A stretch of DNA of 64,000 bases, from positions 1,054,001 to 1,118,000 of the forward strand of contig NZ_CP036402.1 of assembly GCF_004322855.1 (NCBI RefSeq), read 5' to 3'. Both the position numbers and the translations under genes were made by a program. Below, piece by piece: positions 1-8,568 of the stretch (its first letter is position 1; every line of letters begins with the position of its first letter). The notes below the pieces were generated by a model. The model had not been told where the DNA came from, ran no database searches, and was given only the letters and a program-made list of their open reading frames with translations. Origin of the DNA: Egibacter rhizosphaerae. Lineage in GTDB: Bacteria; Actinomycetota; Nitriliruptoria; Euzebyales; Egibacteraceae.

Positions 1-689
1 GTGCCCACGCAGCTGCCGACGGCGTCGACGCTGGGATCGTGCGACGCCACTGCGATCTTGGTGCGGTAGCCGGCCTCGCGCGCGGTGCCCTTGATCTCGA
101 CGATTCCGTCGGTGATCTCCGGTACCTCGAGGGCGAAGAGCTCCTCGACGAGCTTCGGGTGCGAGCGACTGCAAACGATCTGCACGCCCTTGATGGACCT
201 GCGCACCTCGGTGATGTAGGCGCGCAGGTGCATGCCGTGCACGTAACGTTCCGCCGACACCTGCTCGCTGACCGGGAGGATCGCCTCGGCGTTGCCCAGG
301 TCGAGCACGATGAGGTTGCGGTCGTGGATCTGCACGCTGCCGCTGACGAGGTCGCCCTCCTTGCCGGAGTACTCCCCGTAGGTCATCTCGCGCTCGGCCT
401 CGCGCAGCCGCTGCATGAGCACCTGCTTCGCGGTCTGGGCCACGATGCGCCCGAAGTCGCGGGGCACGTCCTCCCACTCGTCGACGACGTTGCCGTCGTC
501 GTCGAGTTCCTGGGCGAAGACCGAGACCGCGCCCGTCGCGCGATCGATCACCACCCGGGCTTCCTCGGCCTGGCCGCCCTGCCGCTTGTACGCGCTCGCG
601 AGCGCGCCCTCGAGCGAGGACACGACCGTCTCGAAGTCGATCCCCTTCTCACGCTCGATGCTGCGCAACGCTTCGATCTCGACCCTCAC
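1..689 (-). CDS. nusA: Transcription termination/antitermination factor NusA (5' part only)
   Basis: NusA binds RNA polymerase and modulates pausing, termination and rRNA antitermination. The visible 229 residues hold the N-terminal polymerase-binding domain (about 1-105), the S1 RNA-binding domain (about 110-175, with DLVSGSVQIHDRN at 113-125) and the start of the first KH domain (about 180 on, ending in the conserved GYRTKIAVAS stretch). The C-terminus runs off the window. The start is the GTG at 689, chosen because GGGGAGG sits 9 nt upstream and the protein then begins like other NusA proteins (EALRSIEREKGI). No ATG lies near. It follows rimP by about 90 bp on the same strand, the usual rimP-nusA order, so both are probably read from the promoter and leader upstream of rimP. 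Confidence 0.96.
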   Translation of the reverse strand, partial: MRVEIEALRSIEREKGIDFETVVSSLEGALASAYKRQGGQAEEARVVIDRATGAVSVFAQELDDDGNVVDEWEDVPRDFGRIVAQTAKQVLMQRLREAEREMTYGEYSGKEGDLVSGSVQIHDRNLIVLDLGNAEAILPVSEQVSAERYVHGMHLRAYITEVRRSIKGVQIVCSRSHPKLVEELFALEVPEITDGIVEIKGTAREAGYRTKIAVASHDPSVDAVGSCVG

Positions 690-779
690 GGCTTGCGTCC
701 TCCCCTTCTGCGGCCCCGCGCGTCGCACGGCCCCGGCGCGGGCCCCGCGGTGCCCTGCCCGGCGACCGCGCGCCTCGTG

Positions 780-1232
780 TCACCAGGGCAGCGTCTGCGT
801 CGCCTTCACGATCTCGGCATACGGGACCCGGATGGATCGACCGTCCACGTCCAGCACGACCGCGCTGTCGTCCGCGCCGGTCACCGTGCCTCGTAGCTGC
901 TGCACCCGACCGTCCCCCTCATCACGCTGGACGAGCACGGCTCGACCCTCGACCCGCTCGAACGCCTCGCGGTCCTGCAGCGGGTGATCGGTGCCGGGAC
1001 TGGTCACCTCGAGCTTGTAGCCACCCTCGACCGGGTCCTGCTCGTCGAGCGCGACCGACAACCGCCGGGAGAGCTCCTGACACGCCTCGATCGTCACGCC
1101 CCCCTTGCGATCGACCGTGACTCGCACGAGACGCTGCGCACCGCCGCCCTTGACCTCCACGTCCACGAGGTCGAGCGACGCCTCACGAGCGACCGGTTCC
1201 GCGAGCTCCCGTATGCGTCCTTCCAGCGTGAT
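780..1232 (-). CDS. rimP: Ribosome maturation factor RimP, probable non-ATG/GTG start
   Basis: RimP assists 30S subunit assembly. The region from 1166 down is a clear RimP (DVEVKGGGAQRLVRVTVDR, then YKLEVTSPGTDHPL). Starting at the GTG at 1166 would give only 128 residues and remove the first helix. The frame stays open upstream to a stop at 1239-1241 and encodes TLEGRIRELAEPVAREASLD, the typical RimP N-terminus. No ATG, GTG or TTG occurs in that stretch. The only candidates are ATC at 1232 (150 residues, the usual family length; GGGAGG 9 nt upstream) and CTG at 1226. I chose ATC because of the ribosome-binding-site spacing and the family-like I/M-T-L-E start. Product identity is near certain; the start codon is an inference. 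Confidence 0.93.
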   Translation of the reverse strand: MTLEGRIRELAEPVAREASLDLVDVEVKGGGAQRLVRVTVDRKGGVTIEACQELSRRLSVALDEQDPVEGGYKLEVTSPGTDHPLQDREAFERVEGRAVLVQRDEGDGRVQQLRGTVTGADDSAVVLDVDGRSIRVPYAEIVKATQTLPW

Positions 1233-1282
1233 GGTGTCCTACCTCCCCTCGTCGCCGGCCGCTTGGCCGGTCGCGTCGCGCG

Positions 1283-1379
1283 AAAGAAAAAGTGGGCGTT
1301 CACGCCCACTCGTCGGTGCTCCCGTTCGGTTGGCCTCGACCTCCGGTCGGACCCCTTCAGGCCCTAAAGGGGGGACCGG
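1283..1379 (-). promoter_or_regulatory. Structured rimP leader: hairpin followed by intrinsic terminator
   Basis: Read on the minus strand, a long hairpin comes first (CCGGT 1343-1347 with ACCGG 1375-1379, and CCCCTT 1352-1357 with AAGGGG 1367-1372). It is followed by a perfect 8-bp stem AGTGGGCG/CGCCCACT (1291-1310, loop of 4) and a T-rich tail at 1283-1290, a textbook Rho-independent terminator. The terminator lies 50 nt upstream of the rimP start and about 250 nt after the end of the inositol monophosphatase gene. It either ends the upstream operon or works as an attenuator of rimP-nusA. The second reading fits the promoter candidate at 1423-1451, but I cannot decide from sequence alone. 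Confidence 0.7.
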
Positions 1380-1422
1380 CGCAGGCGTCGACAGAGCCTC
1401 GCGGCTCGGTCGTTCAGCGGCG

Positions 1423-1451
1423 AGCGTACCCCGACCCCGGTGACCGGGCAA
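1423..1451 (-). promoter_or_regulatory. Candidate promoter for rimP-nusA
   Basis: On the minus strand TTGCCC (1446-1451) and TACGCT (1423-1428) are separated by 17 bp. A start near 1416 would give a leader of about 180 nt holding both hairpins at 1283-1379. The rest of the spacer, 1452-1562, shows nothing I can name. Confidence 0.4.
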
Positions 1452-1562
1452 CGGCGGTTGCCGCGCACGATCGGCTCCCGTCCCGCGGGTCAGCGCGGAG
1501 CGTCGTCGGGATCGACGCTCAACGACGGCTCGAAGCGGTCAGCGTCGCCCGACCGACCCCGT

Positions 1563-2480
1563 TCACTCGTTCACGCGCTCGCCCGTCGCGCGGTGCCCTT
1601 CCGGGAGGTCCCCGCCCGTGCCGTCGTCCCGTGGGATCTCCGGCACGTCCAGGGCGGCCTGGACGAGCGACAACAGATCCGCGTGGATCCCGGGTGTCGC
1701 CGCCACCCCGCGCTCGCCCGGCCCCCGAAGCGCGATCCCGTCGAGATCGGTGACGGTCGCGCCCGCCTCGCGGGCGATGACGATGCCCGCCGCGATGTCC
1801 CAGCGTCCGACCCCCAGCGTCCATGAGCCGTCCGCGCGGCCGCTGGCGACGGTGCACCAGTCCGGTGCCACCGCCCCGGTCGCCCGCAGTGACAGCGCCC
1901 GCGCCATCACGAGGCGCCACGCCTCGATGTTGCGGCGGCTGATGTCCGCCATGGAATCCGAGCCGGGGAACCCCGAGCAGCACAGCGCCTCGGCGAGCTC
2001 CGTCACCGGCGAGCACCGGATGGGTTCCCCGTCCAGCATCGCCCCACCGCCGCGGACGGCCTCGTACGTCTGCCCCAGCGCCGGCAGGTACACGACGCCC
2101 GCAGCGAGCTCGTCGTCGGTGTCGCAGAACGCGATCGAGACGCCCCACCAGTGACGGCCCTTGAGGTAGTTGGTCGTCCCGTCGATCGGGTCGACGTACC
2201 AGCGCCGGGTGCCGGCGATCTCGTCCTCGCCGGGCGAGGCCTCCCCCTCCTCGTCGACGACGAGGTCGGTGGGGAACGCCTCGGCGACCACCTCTCGGAT
2301 CCGTGCCTGCGCGGCCCGGTCCGCCGCGGTCACGAGGTCGCGCGCGCCCTTCCACTCGGCGGTGAGCCCCCGCGCGGCATGATCGAGGGCAATGCGCCCG
2401 GCCTCCCGTGCCGCGGCTCGCGCGACTGCGACCTCATCACTCACGGGCGACAGCTTCGGCGATCGCGCGATCGGGCGCAA
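1563..2480 (-). CDS. Inositol monophosphatase family protein
   Basis: This is a Mg-dependent sugar/polyol phosphate phosphatase of the IMPase/HisN/SuhB superfamily. The metal-binding motifs are present: DEEGE near residue 76, DPIDGTTNY at 97-105 and the second signature GRWDIAAGIVIAREAGA at 225-241. Length (305 residues) is normal, with a short Pro/Gly-rich tail. The annotated start is the first in-frame start; a GTG 13 codons in (VSDEVAVAR) is equally possible because neither has a strong ribosome binding site. It sits 27 bp after ispG and is probably co-transcribed. The substrate (inositol phosphate, histidinol phosphate or another) cannot be told from sequence. Confidence 0.9.
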   Translation of the reverse strand: MRPIARSPKLSPVSDEVAVARAAAREAGRIALDHAARGLTAEWKGARDLVTAADRAAQARIREVVAEAFPTDLVVDEEGEASPGEDEIAGTRRWYVDPIDGTTNYLKGRHWWGVSIAFCDTDDELAAGVVYLPALGQTYEAVRGGGAMLDGEPIRCSPVTELAEALCCSGFPGSDSMADISRRNIEAWRLVMARALSLRATGAVAPDWCTVASGRADGSWTLGVGRWDIAAGIVIAREAGATVTDLDGIALRGPGERGVAATPGIHADLLSLVQAALDVPEIPRDDGTGGDLPEGHRATGERVNE

Positions 2481-2507
2481 CGGCCCCCGGGGGGACCGTG
2501 GGCGCGC

Positions 2508-3695
2508 CTACGCCACGACGCTCGGATCCCCCTCGCCGCGCTCGGCCCGGATCTCGTCGGCCATCTCGTTCGCGAAGTGCACGAGGGTCTCGACGATGTC
2601 GGACTCCTGCACCGTGTACAAGACCTCGCCTCGGCGGATGATCTTGCCCTTGCCCTTGCCGGCGGCGACCCCGATGTCGGCCTCGCGCGCCTCACCGGGA
2701 CCGTTCACAACGCAGCCCATGACCGCGACGCGCAGCGGCACGTCGAGCCCTTCGAGCCCCTTCTGGACCTCGTCGGCGAGGGAGTACACGTCCACCTCGG
2801 CGCGGGCACACGACGGACACGCGACGACGTCGAGACCGCGTTCGCGCAGGTGCAGCGACTCCAGCATCGTGATGGCGGCCTTGACCTCCTCGACCGGGTC
2901 GGCCGAGAGCGACACCCGGACGGTGTCCCCGATGCCCTCGGCGAGCAGCGCCCCGATCCCGACCGCCGACTTGATGCTGCCGGTACCCGCCGGCCCGGCC
3001 TCGGTGACCCCGAGGTGCAACGGGTAGTCACAGGCGTCGGCGAGCAGGCGGTACGTCTGGATCATGACCCAAGGATCGGAGTGCTTGACGCTGATCTTGG
3101 TGTCGAAGAAGTCGACCTCCTCGAGCAGCCGCGCCTCGGCGAGCGCGCTCTCGACCAGCGCCTCCGGAGTCACGCCACCGTGACGGTCCAGGACGTCCTG
3201 CTCGAGCGATCCGCCGTTCACCCCGATGCGGATCGGGATGCCCCGCTCCTTGGCGGCGTCACCGATGACCTTGACCTTCTCGTGCTTGCGGATGTTCCCG
3301 GGGTTGATGCGCACCCCGGCCATACCCGCCTCGATGGCCGCCATCGCGTACTTCCACTGGAAGTGGATGTCCGCCACCACCGGCACCGGTGACTTCGCGG
3401 CGATCGCGGCCAGGGAGTCGGCGTCCTCCTGGCGCGGCACCGCCACGCGCACGATGTCGACACCCGCCGCCTGCAGCGCCGCGATCTGCTGCAACGTCGC
3501 GTTCACGTCGTGGGTCGGTGTGGTCGTCATGGACTGGACGCTGATCGGCGCGCCACCGCCCACCGGCACGTCGCCCACCCGCAGGGCGCGAGTCGGGCGC
3601 CGCTGCGGCGGTTGATGGTGGGCCGGAACGTCGGGGTCCGGCGCGGGCTGATTCACGAGCGGCAACGGGGTGCCCACAGCAGCCAACTCCTCCAT
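2508..3695 (-). CDS. ispG: 4-hydroxy-3-methylbut-2-enyl diphosphate synthase IspG
   Basis: This is the penultimate step of the MEP isoprenoid pathway, converting methylerythritol cyclodiphosphate to HMBPP with a [4Fe-4S] cluster. The conserved N-terminal [20 protein letters not shown] (41-60) and the cluster ligands CPSC (C293, C296), C328 in [11 protein letters not shown] and the nearby Glu are all present. Length is 395 residues. The first six codons include GGAGGAG, a strong ribosome binding site placed 9 nt before the GTG at 3677, so the true start may be that GTG, which would trim six residues. Downstream of rseP and dxr, this forms the common actinobacterial dxr-rseP-ispG cluster. Two MEP-pathway enzymes in one operon imply this organism makes isoprenoids by that route. 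Confidence 0.97.
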   Translation of the reverse strand: MEELAAVGTPLPLVNQPAPDPDVPAHHQPPQRRPTRALRVGDVPVGGGAPISVQSMTTTPTHDVNATLQQIAALQAAGVDIVRVAVPRQEDADSLAAIAAKSPVPVVADIHFQWKYAMAAIEAGMAGVRINPGNIRKHEKVKVIGDAAKERGIPIRIGVNGGSLEQDVLDRHGGVTPEALVESALAEARLLEEVDFFDTKISVKHSDPWVMIQTYRLLADACDYPLHLGVTEAGPAGTGSIKSAVGIGALLAEGIGDTVRVSLSADPVEEVKAAITMLESLHLRERGLDVVACPSCARAEVDVYSLADEVQKGLEGLDVPLRVAVMGCVVNGPGEAREADIGVAAGKGKGKIIRRGEVLYTVQESDIVETLVHFANEMADEIRAERGEGDPSVVA

Positions 3696-3801
3696 CGAAC
3701 GGCGCTCGGGTGGCGTGCGGCCGCCGTCGCCAGGCTACCCGCGATACCGGCACCATCCCCGAACTCCGGGACGCGCCGGACGCGGAGCCGACCGGCGGCG
3801 C

Positions 3802-4971
3802 TCACTGGAACAGGTTGCTCACGGGATTCACGATGTCGATGTAGAAGGCGGTCAGCACGAACCCCCCGATGAGGACGAGGACGAGCAGGGCCAACGGCGT
3901 CATCACCGACGGGGAGAGCTCCCAGTCCGGGGCCAGGCCGGCGAGCCGGCGCACGCCATTGACCGCTGCCTCGATCAGCACCTGGGCGACATGCCCTCCG
4001 TCGAAGGGCGGCAGCGGCGCCATGTTGATGATGCCGATCACGATGTTCAGCTGGACCAGCAGCAGGAACAGGGGCCCGAGCTCGCCGAGCCCGCCGAGGG
4101 CCCCGGCCAGCTGACCGGCCCCGACGAGGCTCACCGGGCCCTCCGCCGTGCGCTCGGCTCCCGGCTCGGCCTGCTGGACCCAGGAGCGCAGGGTGTCCGG
4201 ACTGAACGCTTCGACCAGTCCCTGGACCGTGAGCGCGGTCTGGCTCCAGAGGGAGTACTCCCCGCGGAACGCATCGGCCACGGCGGCACCGAGCCCGGAC
4301 GGCTCGCGGACATCGGGTTGCGCGACCCCGATCCCGATCCCGAGGAAGCCGGAATCTTCCCCGTCCGGGTCCGTCTCGGGCAACCGGGCGACGGTCTCCC
4401 CCACCTCCCCGTCGCGCGCGAAGGTGATCGTGATCGCCTCGCCGGCATGGGGCTCGATCGCCTCCACGACCTCCTCGGGGCTGTCGAGCGGCTCGCCCTC
4501 GACCGCCAGGAGTTCGTCGTCGACCTCGAGTCCGGCCTCCTCGGCGGCCGAGCCCTCCTCGACGGCGCCCACCACCGGCTGCGGATCCTGGCTGTCGGCC
4601 AGCGAGGGGATCGGGAACGCCGCGAGGACGAAGACGATCAGCACGAACGCGATCACGAAGTGGGTGAACGAGCCGGCGGCGAGCACGACCAGCCGTTGCC
4701 ACGCAGGGAAGCGATGGAACGCGCGGTGCTCGTCCCCGGGAGCGACCGGGTCGTGCTTGTTCATGCCCGCGATGCGCACGAAGCCGCCCGCGGGGATCGC
4801 CTTCACCCCGTACTCGGTCTCTCCGCGCCACACCGACCAGAGCGTCGGGCCGAACCCGAAGAAGAACCGCTCGGCCTTCATGCCGAACAGTCGTGCGGTG
4901 GAGAAGTGCCCCGCCTCGTGGATCACGATGGACAGGACGAGCACCGCGATGAAGATCGCGATGTAGATCAC
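3802..4971 (-). CDS. rseP: Site-2 protease, RseP/RIP family membrane metalloprotease
   Basis: This is an intramembrane zinc protease that cleaves transmembrane substrates such as anti-sigma factors. HEAGH (residues 18-22) sits in the first membrane helix. A single PDZ domain follows in the middle (VGAVEEGSAAEEAGLEVDDE), and the second site-2 protease motif NMAPLPPFDGG lies near residue 320, before the last helices. I place the start at the GTG at 4971, whose GTGA overlaps the dxr stop. A longer reading to 5085 would add 38 Arg/Pro residues in the dxr coding region and bury the first helix. The resulting 389 residues match the family. Coupled translation with dxr is likely. Confidence 0.94.
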   Translation of the reverse strand: MIYIAIFIAVLVLSIVIHEAGHFSTARLFGMKAERFFFGFGPTLWSVWRGETEYGVKAIPAGGFVRIAGMNKHDPVAPGDEHRAFHRFPAWQRLVVLAAGSFTHFVIAFVLIVFVLAAFPIPSLADSQDPQPVVGAVEEGSAAEEAGLEVDDELLAVEGEPLDSPEEVVEAIEPHAGEAITITFARDGEVGETVARLPETDPDGEDSGFLGIGIGVAQPDVREPSGLGAAVADAFRGEYSLWSQTALTVQGLVEAFSPDTLRSWVQQAEPGAERTAEGPVSLVGAGQLAGALGGLGELGPLFLLLVQLNIVIGIINMAPLPPFDGGHVAQVLIEAAVNGVRRLAGLAPDWELSPSVMTPLALLVLVLIGGFVLTAFYIDIVNPVSNLFQ

Positions 4972-6281
4972 TCGATCCCCCTCGTCCCCGGACCCGCCGG
5001 ATCCCCCCGGGACCGGGTCGCCGTTCGGGTTCCTGTGTGCCGTGCCGACCCTGACACGTGCTCGTGGGCCCGGGCGCGCGCCCACGCGTCCACCTCGAGA
5101 ACCGTGTCGACGTCGTCGGGCTCGATCGCCTCGCTCGTGTCCAAGACTGCCGCAACCACCGCCGGGATGCCGAGGAAACCGAGCTCACCGGCGAGGAACG
5201 CCTCGACGGCCACCTCGTTCGCCGCGTTGTAGACGGCCGGCGCGGTACCCCCGGACCGACCGGCGGTCAGCGCGAGGTCGAGCATCGGGAACGTCGGTCG
5301 GTCGACCGGCTCGAACGCCAGCGTCCGCGCGGCGGTCCAGTCGAGCCGGGCGGGCGCGTGGGCCACCCGCGCCGGAGCACCCAGTGCGAGCTGGATGGGC
5401 AGGCGCATGTCGGGGGGCGACAGCTTCGCGATGGTCGCCCCGTCGACCATCTCGACCATCCCGTGTACGACCGATTGCGGGTGCAGGATGACCTCGATCG
5501 CATCGAAAGCCACGCCGAACAGGAGGTGCGCCTCGATGACCTCGAGGCCCTTGTTCGCGAGCGTCGCGGAGTTGATCGTGATGAGCGCCCCCATGTCCCA
5601 CGTGGGGTGGCGGAGGGCATCCTCGGGCCGCACTCCCTCGAGGTCGGCCCGCCGCCAACCCCGGAACGGCCCCCCGCTCGCGGTCACGACCAGCCGCGCG
5701 ACCTCCTCGGGGCGCACCCCCCGGAGCGCCTGCGCCAACGCGCTGTGCTCGCTGTCCACCGGCAGCACGTGCGGGATGACGACCCCCGACAACGGAGGCT
5801 CGGTCGCGACGGTACGGGGCGCGCCGTCGGTCCGGGACCGACCACGACCGGCAGCGCGTGCGAGCAGCCGGCCGCCGACGATCAGGGACTCCTTGTTGGC
5901 GAGCGCGAGCCAGTTGCCGGCCTCGAGCGCGGCCAGGCTGGCCCGCAGCCCCGCCGCGCCCGCGATGCCGTTGAGGACGACGTCGGCGGGCCGCCCCGCG
6001 AGCTCGACGATCGCGTCGGCGCCACCGCGGACGGTCACGCCCACCGGCGCCTGCGATCGCAGCCGCGCCGCCGCCTCCGGGTCGGCCATCACGACCACCC
6101 CGGCGCCGTAGCGCTCAGCCTGTTCGGCGATCGCCCCCACGTTGCGCCCGCCCGCGAGGGCGATCACGTCGAAGCGTCCAGGGCTCGCGTCGACCACCTC
6201 GAGCGCCTGCCGGCCGATCGAACCCGTCGAGCCGAGGATCGCGACCGTCGTCGCGCCGCTCGCTGCGTCGGACACGGTCAC
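4968..6281 (-). CDS. dxr: 1-deoxy-D-xylulose 5-phosphate reductoisomerase
   Basis: Dxr makes methylerythritol 4-phosphate, the first committed MEP-pathway step, using NADPH and a divalent metal. It shows the NADPH-binding GSTGSIGRQAL at residues 13-23, ALANKESLIVGG, the active-site LPVDSEHSALAQAL, TASGGPFRGW and HPTWDMGALITINSATLANK. The start is the GTG at 6281, whose GTGA overlaps the rlmN stop and which has GGGGGAG 8 nt upstream. The open frame runs on upstream inside rlmN but is not Dxr-like. An Arg/Pro-rich insertion of about 20 residues lies between the NKESL and LPVDSEH motifs, in what is normally a short linker. The C-terminal 30 residues are also low in complexity. Confidence 0.96.
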   Translation of the reverse strand: MTVSDAASGATTVAILGSTGSIGRQALEVVDASPGRFDVIALAGGRNVGAIAEQAERYGAGVVVMADPEAAARLRSQAPVGVTVRGGADAIVELAGRPADVVLNGIAGAAGLRASLAALEAGNWLALANKESLIVGGRLLARAAGRGRSRTDGAPRTVATEPPLSGVVIPHVLPVDSEHSALAQALRGVRPEEVARLVVTASGGPFRGWRRADLEGVRPEDALRHPTWDMGALITINSATLANKGLEVIEAHLLFGVAFDAIEVILHPQSVVHGMVEMVDGATIAKLSPPDMRLPIQLALGAPARVAHAPARLDWTAARTLAFEPVDRPTFPMLDLALTAGRSGGTAPAVYNAANEVAVEAFLAGELGFLGIPAVVAAVLDTSEAIEPDDVDTVLEVDAWARARAHEHVSGSARHTGTRTATRSRGDPAGPGTRGIE

Positions 6282-7564
6282 GGGGAGGGCTCCCCCATCA
6301 GCGCGGCGACCCGATCGGCGGCACCCTGCGCCACCGGCAGCGTGCGTCCGCTGCCCGCCGCGTACGTCGCGTAGAGCTGGCCGCAGGCGGCGTCGATGTC
6401 GCCGCCACGGTTGTGGCGGATCGTCGCGGTGACCCCGTGCTCGGCGAGGGTGTCGCGGAACGCCCGCTGCCGCGCGATCGGCGGCGCGTGCCACGGCACC
6501 TCCGGCGTGGGGTTCATGGGAATGAGATTGACGTGCGCCGGCAGATCACGCACCAGGCGCGCGAGCTCGCGGGCATGCGCTGCGGGATCGTCGTTGACCT
6601 CGTCGATGAGCACGTACTCGAAGGTCAATCGCCGACCGGTCGCCTCGGCGTGCGCCTCGGCGGCGGAGAGCACCTCGGTCAGCGGGAAGTGCTGGTTCGG
6701 CGGGACGAGGTGGTCGCGCAACCCGTCGGTGGGCGCGTGCAGGCTGACCGCCAGTGTCACGGGGAGCCCCAGGGCGGTCAGTCGCCGCATGCCGGGCACC
6801 AGCCCGACCGTGGACACGGTGATGGAGCGGGCCGAGAGGCCGAACCCGTCGGTCCCGTCCGCCAGCCATCGCACCGCGTCCAGGACGGCGTCGGCGTTCG
6901 CCAACGGCTCGCCCATCCCCATGAACACCACGTTCGTGACGTGGTCGGGAGCATCGAAGGGCAATCCCGCACCGGGATGCGCACGGGGGTCGTCCTCCGT
7001 CGCCGTGGGCGAGCGCGAGTCGCCGCGGCCGCCGCGCTTCAGCAGTCGTTGCATGACGGTGACCTGGCGCACGATCTCGCCCGTCGACAGCTGACCCCGG
7101 TAGCCAGCCTGTCCGGTCGCGCAGAACGGGCAACCCATCGCGCATCCCGCCTGGCTCGACACGCAGACCGTGGCGCGGGCCCGCCCGCGGGGCGCCGCGT
7201 CGTCGGTGCCGTCCCCCGCCGCGCCGTGCACCGCTTGACGCGGGTAGAGCATGAGGACGCTCTCCACCGGCTCGGTGCGCGCGAGCGGTTCGTCGGGCGC
7301 GCCGCGCGGCATGCCGAGCAGCACCTTGTGCGTCAACCCCTCATCCGCCGTTCGGTGGGCCAGCACCGGCGGGGCGGGCACGAGCCGTTGGGCGAGCCGC
7401 GCGCGGAGTTCCTTGGGCAGATCGGTCATCGCGTGGGGATCGTCGACCCCGCGCGCCAGCCACGACCGCACCTGCCGGACCCGATAGGGGGGCTCGTCAC
7501 CGAACGCCGAGGCCAGGGCGGCGTCGTCGGCGCGGTACGGGTCGATTCGGGGAGAGGCTGCCAT
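6278..7564 (-). CDS. rlmN: 23S rRNA (adenine2503-C2)/tRNA methyltransferase RlmN
   Basis: This radical-SAM methyltransferase modifies A2503 of 23S rRNA and A37 of some tRNAs. The cluster motif CAMGCPFC (C141, C145, C148) is intact, as are FMGMGEPLAN, STVGLVPGMRRL, VSLHAPTDGLRDHLVP and the C-terminal Cys in AACGQLYA. The protein is 428 residues from the ATG at 7564, somewhat longer than usual because of loops at about 85-130 (APDEPLARTEP and an Asp/Arg-rich stretch) and at about 175-195. Upstream in-frame sequence lies inside cdsA and is Arg-rich junk, so it was left out. It follows cdsA by 5 bp. Confidence 0.96.
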   Translation of the reverse strand: MAASPRIDPYRADDAALASAFGDEPPYRVRQVRSWLARGVDDPHAMTDLPKELRARLAQRLVPAPPVLAHRTADEGLTHKVLLGMPRGAPDEPLARTEPVESVLMLYPRQAVHGAAGDGTDDAAPRGRARATVCVSSQAGCAMGCPFCATGQAGYRGQLSTGEIVRQVTVMQRLLKRGGRGDSRSPTATEDDPRAHPGAGLPFDAPDHVTNVVFMGMGEPLANADAVLDAVRWLADGTDGFGLSARSITVSTVGLVPGMRRLTALGLPVTLAVSLHAPTDGLRDHLVPPNQHFPLTEVLSAAEAHAEATGRRLTFEYVLIDEVNDDPAAHARELARLVRDLPAHVNLIPMNPTPEVPWHAPPIARQRAFRDTLAEHGVTATIRHNRGGDIDAACGQLYATYAAGSGRTLPVAQGAADRVAALMGEPSP

Positions 7565-7569
7565 GGGCG

Positions 7570-8499
7570 TCAGACGTCGGTGAGCAGAAGGAGCAGATGG
7601 GCGACGGGCAACGCGAACAAGATCGCGTCGACGCGGTCCATGATGCCACCGTGACCGGGCAACACCCGACCGAGGTCCTTCACGCCGAGGTCGCGCTTGA
7701 CGAGGGACTCGAGCAGGTCGCCGACCGTCGCGGCGGGAACGATCCCGGCGCCGAGCAGCAGCGCGGTCGGCAGATCGAACCCCGGTAGCCGGGCGGTCAC
7801 GAAACCCGCGAGCAGCAGCACCACCGCGAGCCCGCCGGCCGCGCCCTCCCACGTCTTGCCGGGACTGATGCGCGGGGCGAGCCGGTGGCGCCCGAACCCC
7901 ACCCCGAACCCGTACGCGCCGATGTCGTAGGAGACGGTCAGGGCGATCACGGCCAGCACCACCCAGAACCCGTGCTCACGACCCGCCAGCAGCCCGATGA
8001 AGCTGCCGAGGAACGGAACCCACAGCCCCATGAGCACCGTGGCACCGATGCTCGACACCGATCGCCGTGACGGCCCCGGGGTGGGCGTCCTCCCAGGGGC
8101 CCGCCCACCGTCCGCGTGGTCCGTACCACCGTTCCCGGCCTCGAACAGCGGGGCCAGCGCCGCGCCGAGGACGAGGAGGACGAGTCCCACGACCTGTCCC
8201 AGCGGGCCGAGCGCCAACGCCCCGAACAGCATGACCAGCCCCGCGGCGGCGGCCACCCACGTCGCGGGCCGCAAGCCGGCGTCGACGAACGCTCCGTCGA
8301 GTTCGGCCAGTGCGATCACGACGATGACCGCGACGAGCACCAGCAGCGCCCACGGGCTCCACCACACCGAGCCGACGAACAGCCCTGCCAGCGCGAGCCC
8401 GGAGACGATGGCTACCGGGAGGTTGCGGCCCGTGCGTCGCTTCCCCGGCTCGGCGCCGGGTTGCGATTCGGGCGTGGGGTCGGGCCCTGAGGGGGACAT
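7570..8499 (-). CDS. cdsA: Phosphatidate cytidylyltransferase CdsA
   Basis: CdsA makes CDP-diacylglycerol from phosphatidate and CTP at the membrane, the branch point to all phospholipids. Multiple hydrophobic helices span residues 27-280. The family signature appears as SPGKTWEGAAGG and then GDLLESLVKRDLGVKDLG followed by LPGHGGIMDRVDAILF, with its metal-binding Asp residues. A polar, Pro/Gly-rich cytoplasmic loop falls around residues 125-150. Start is the ATG at 8499; the first 26 residues are a charged N-terminal tail. The frr-cdsA-rlmN-dxr order is typical of actinobacteria. Confidence 0.96.
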   Translation of the reverse strand: MSPSGPDPTPESQPGAEPGKRRTGRNLPVAIVSGLALAGLFVGSVWWSPWALLVLVAVIVVIALAELDGAFVDAGLRPATWVAAAAGLVMLFGALALGPLGQVVGLVLLVLGAALAPLFEAGNGGTDHADGGRAPGRTPTPGPSRRSVSSIGATVLMGLWVPFLGSFIGLLAGREHGFWVVLAVIALTVSYDIGAYGFGVGFGRHRLAPRISPGKTWEGAAGGLAVVLLLAGFVTARLPGFDLPTALLLGAGIVPAATVGDLLESLVKRDLGVKDLGRVLPGHGGIMDRVDAILFALPVAHLLLLLTDV

Positions 8500-8568
8500 G
8501 CGCGACGTCGAGGATCGTCGACCCGGTGACCGTCGGGGAACGCTGACGCTCCCTCGGCCGGCGACCGG

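Noticed and set aside
1381-1560. A tRNA or other stable RNA between rimP and the phosphatase gene
   Set aside because: No cloverleaf or known RNA pattern could be built; only the promoter and leader elements remain.
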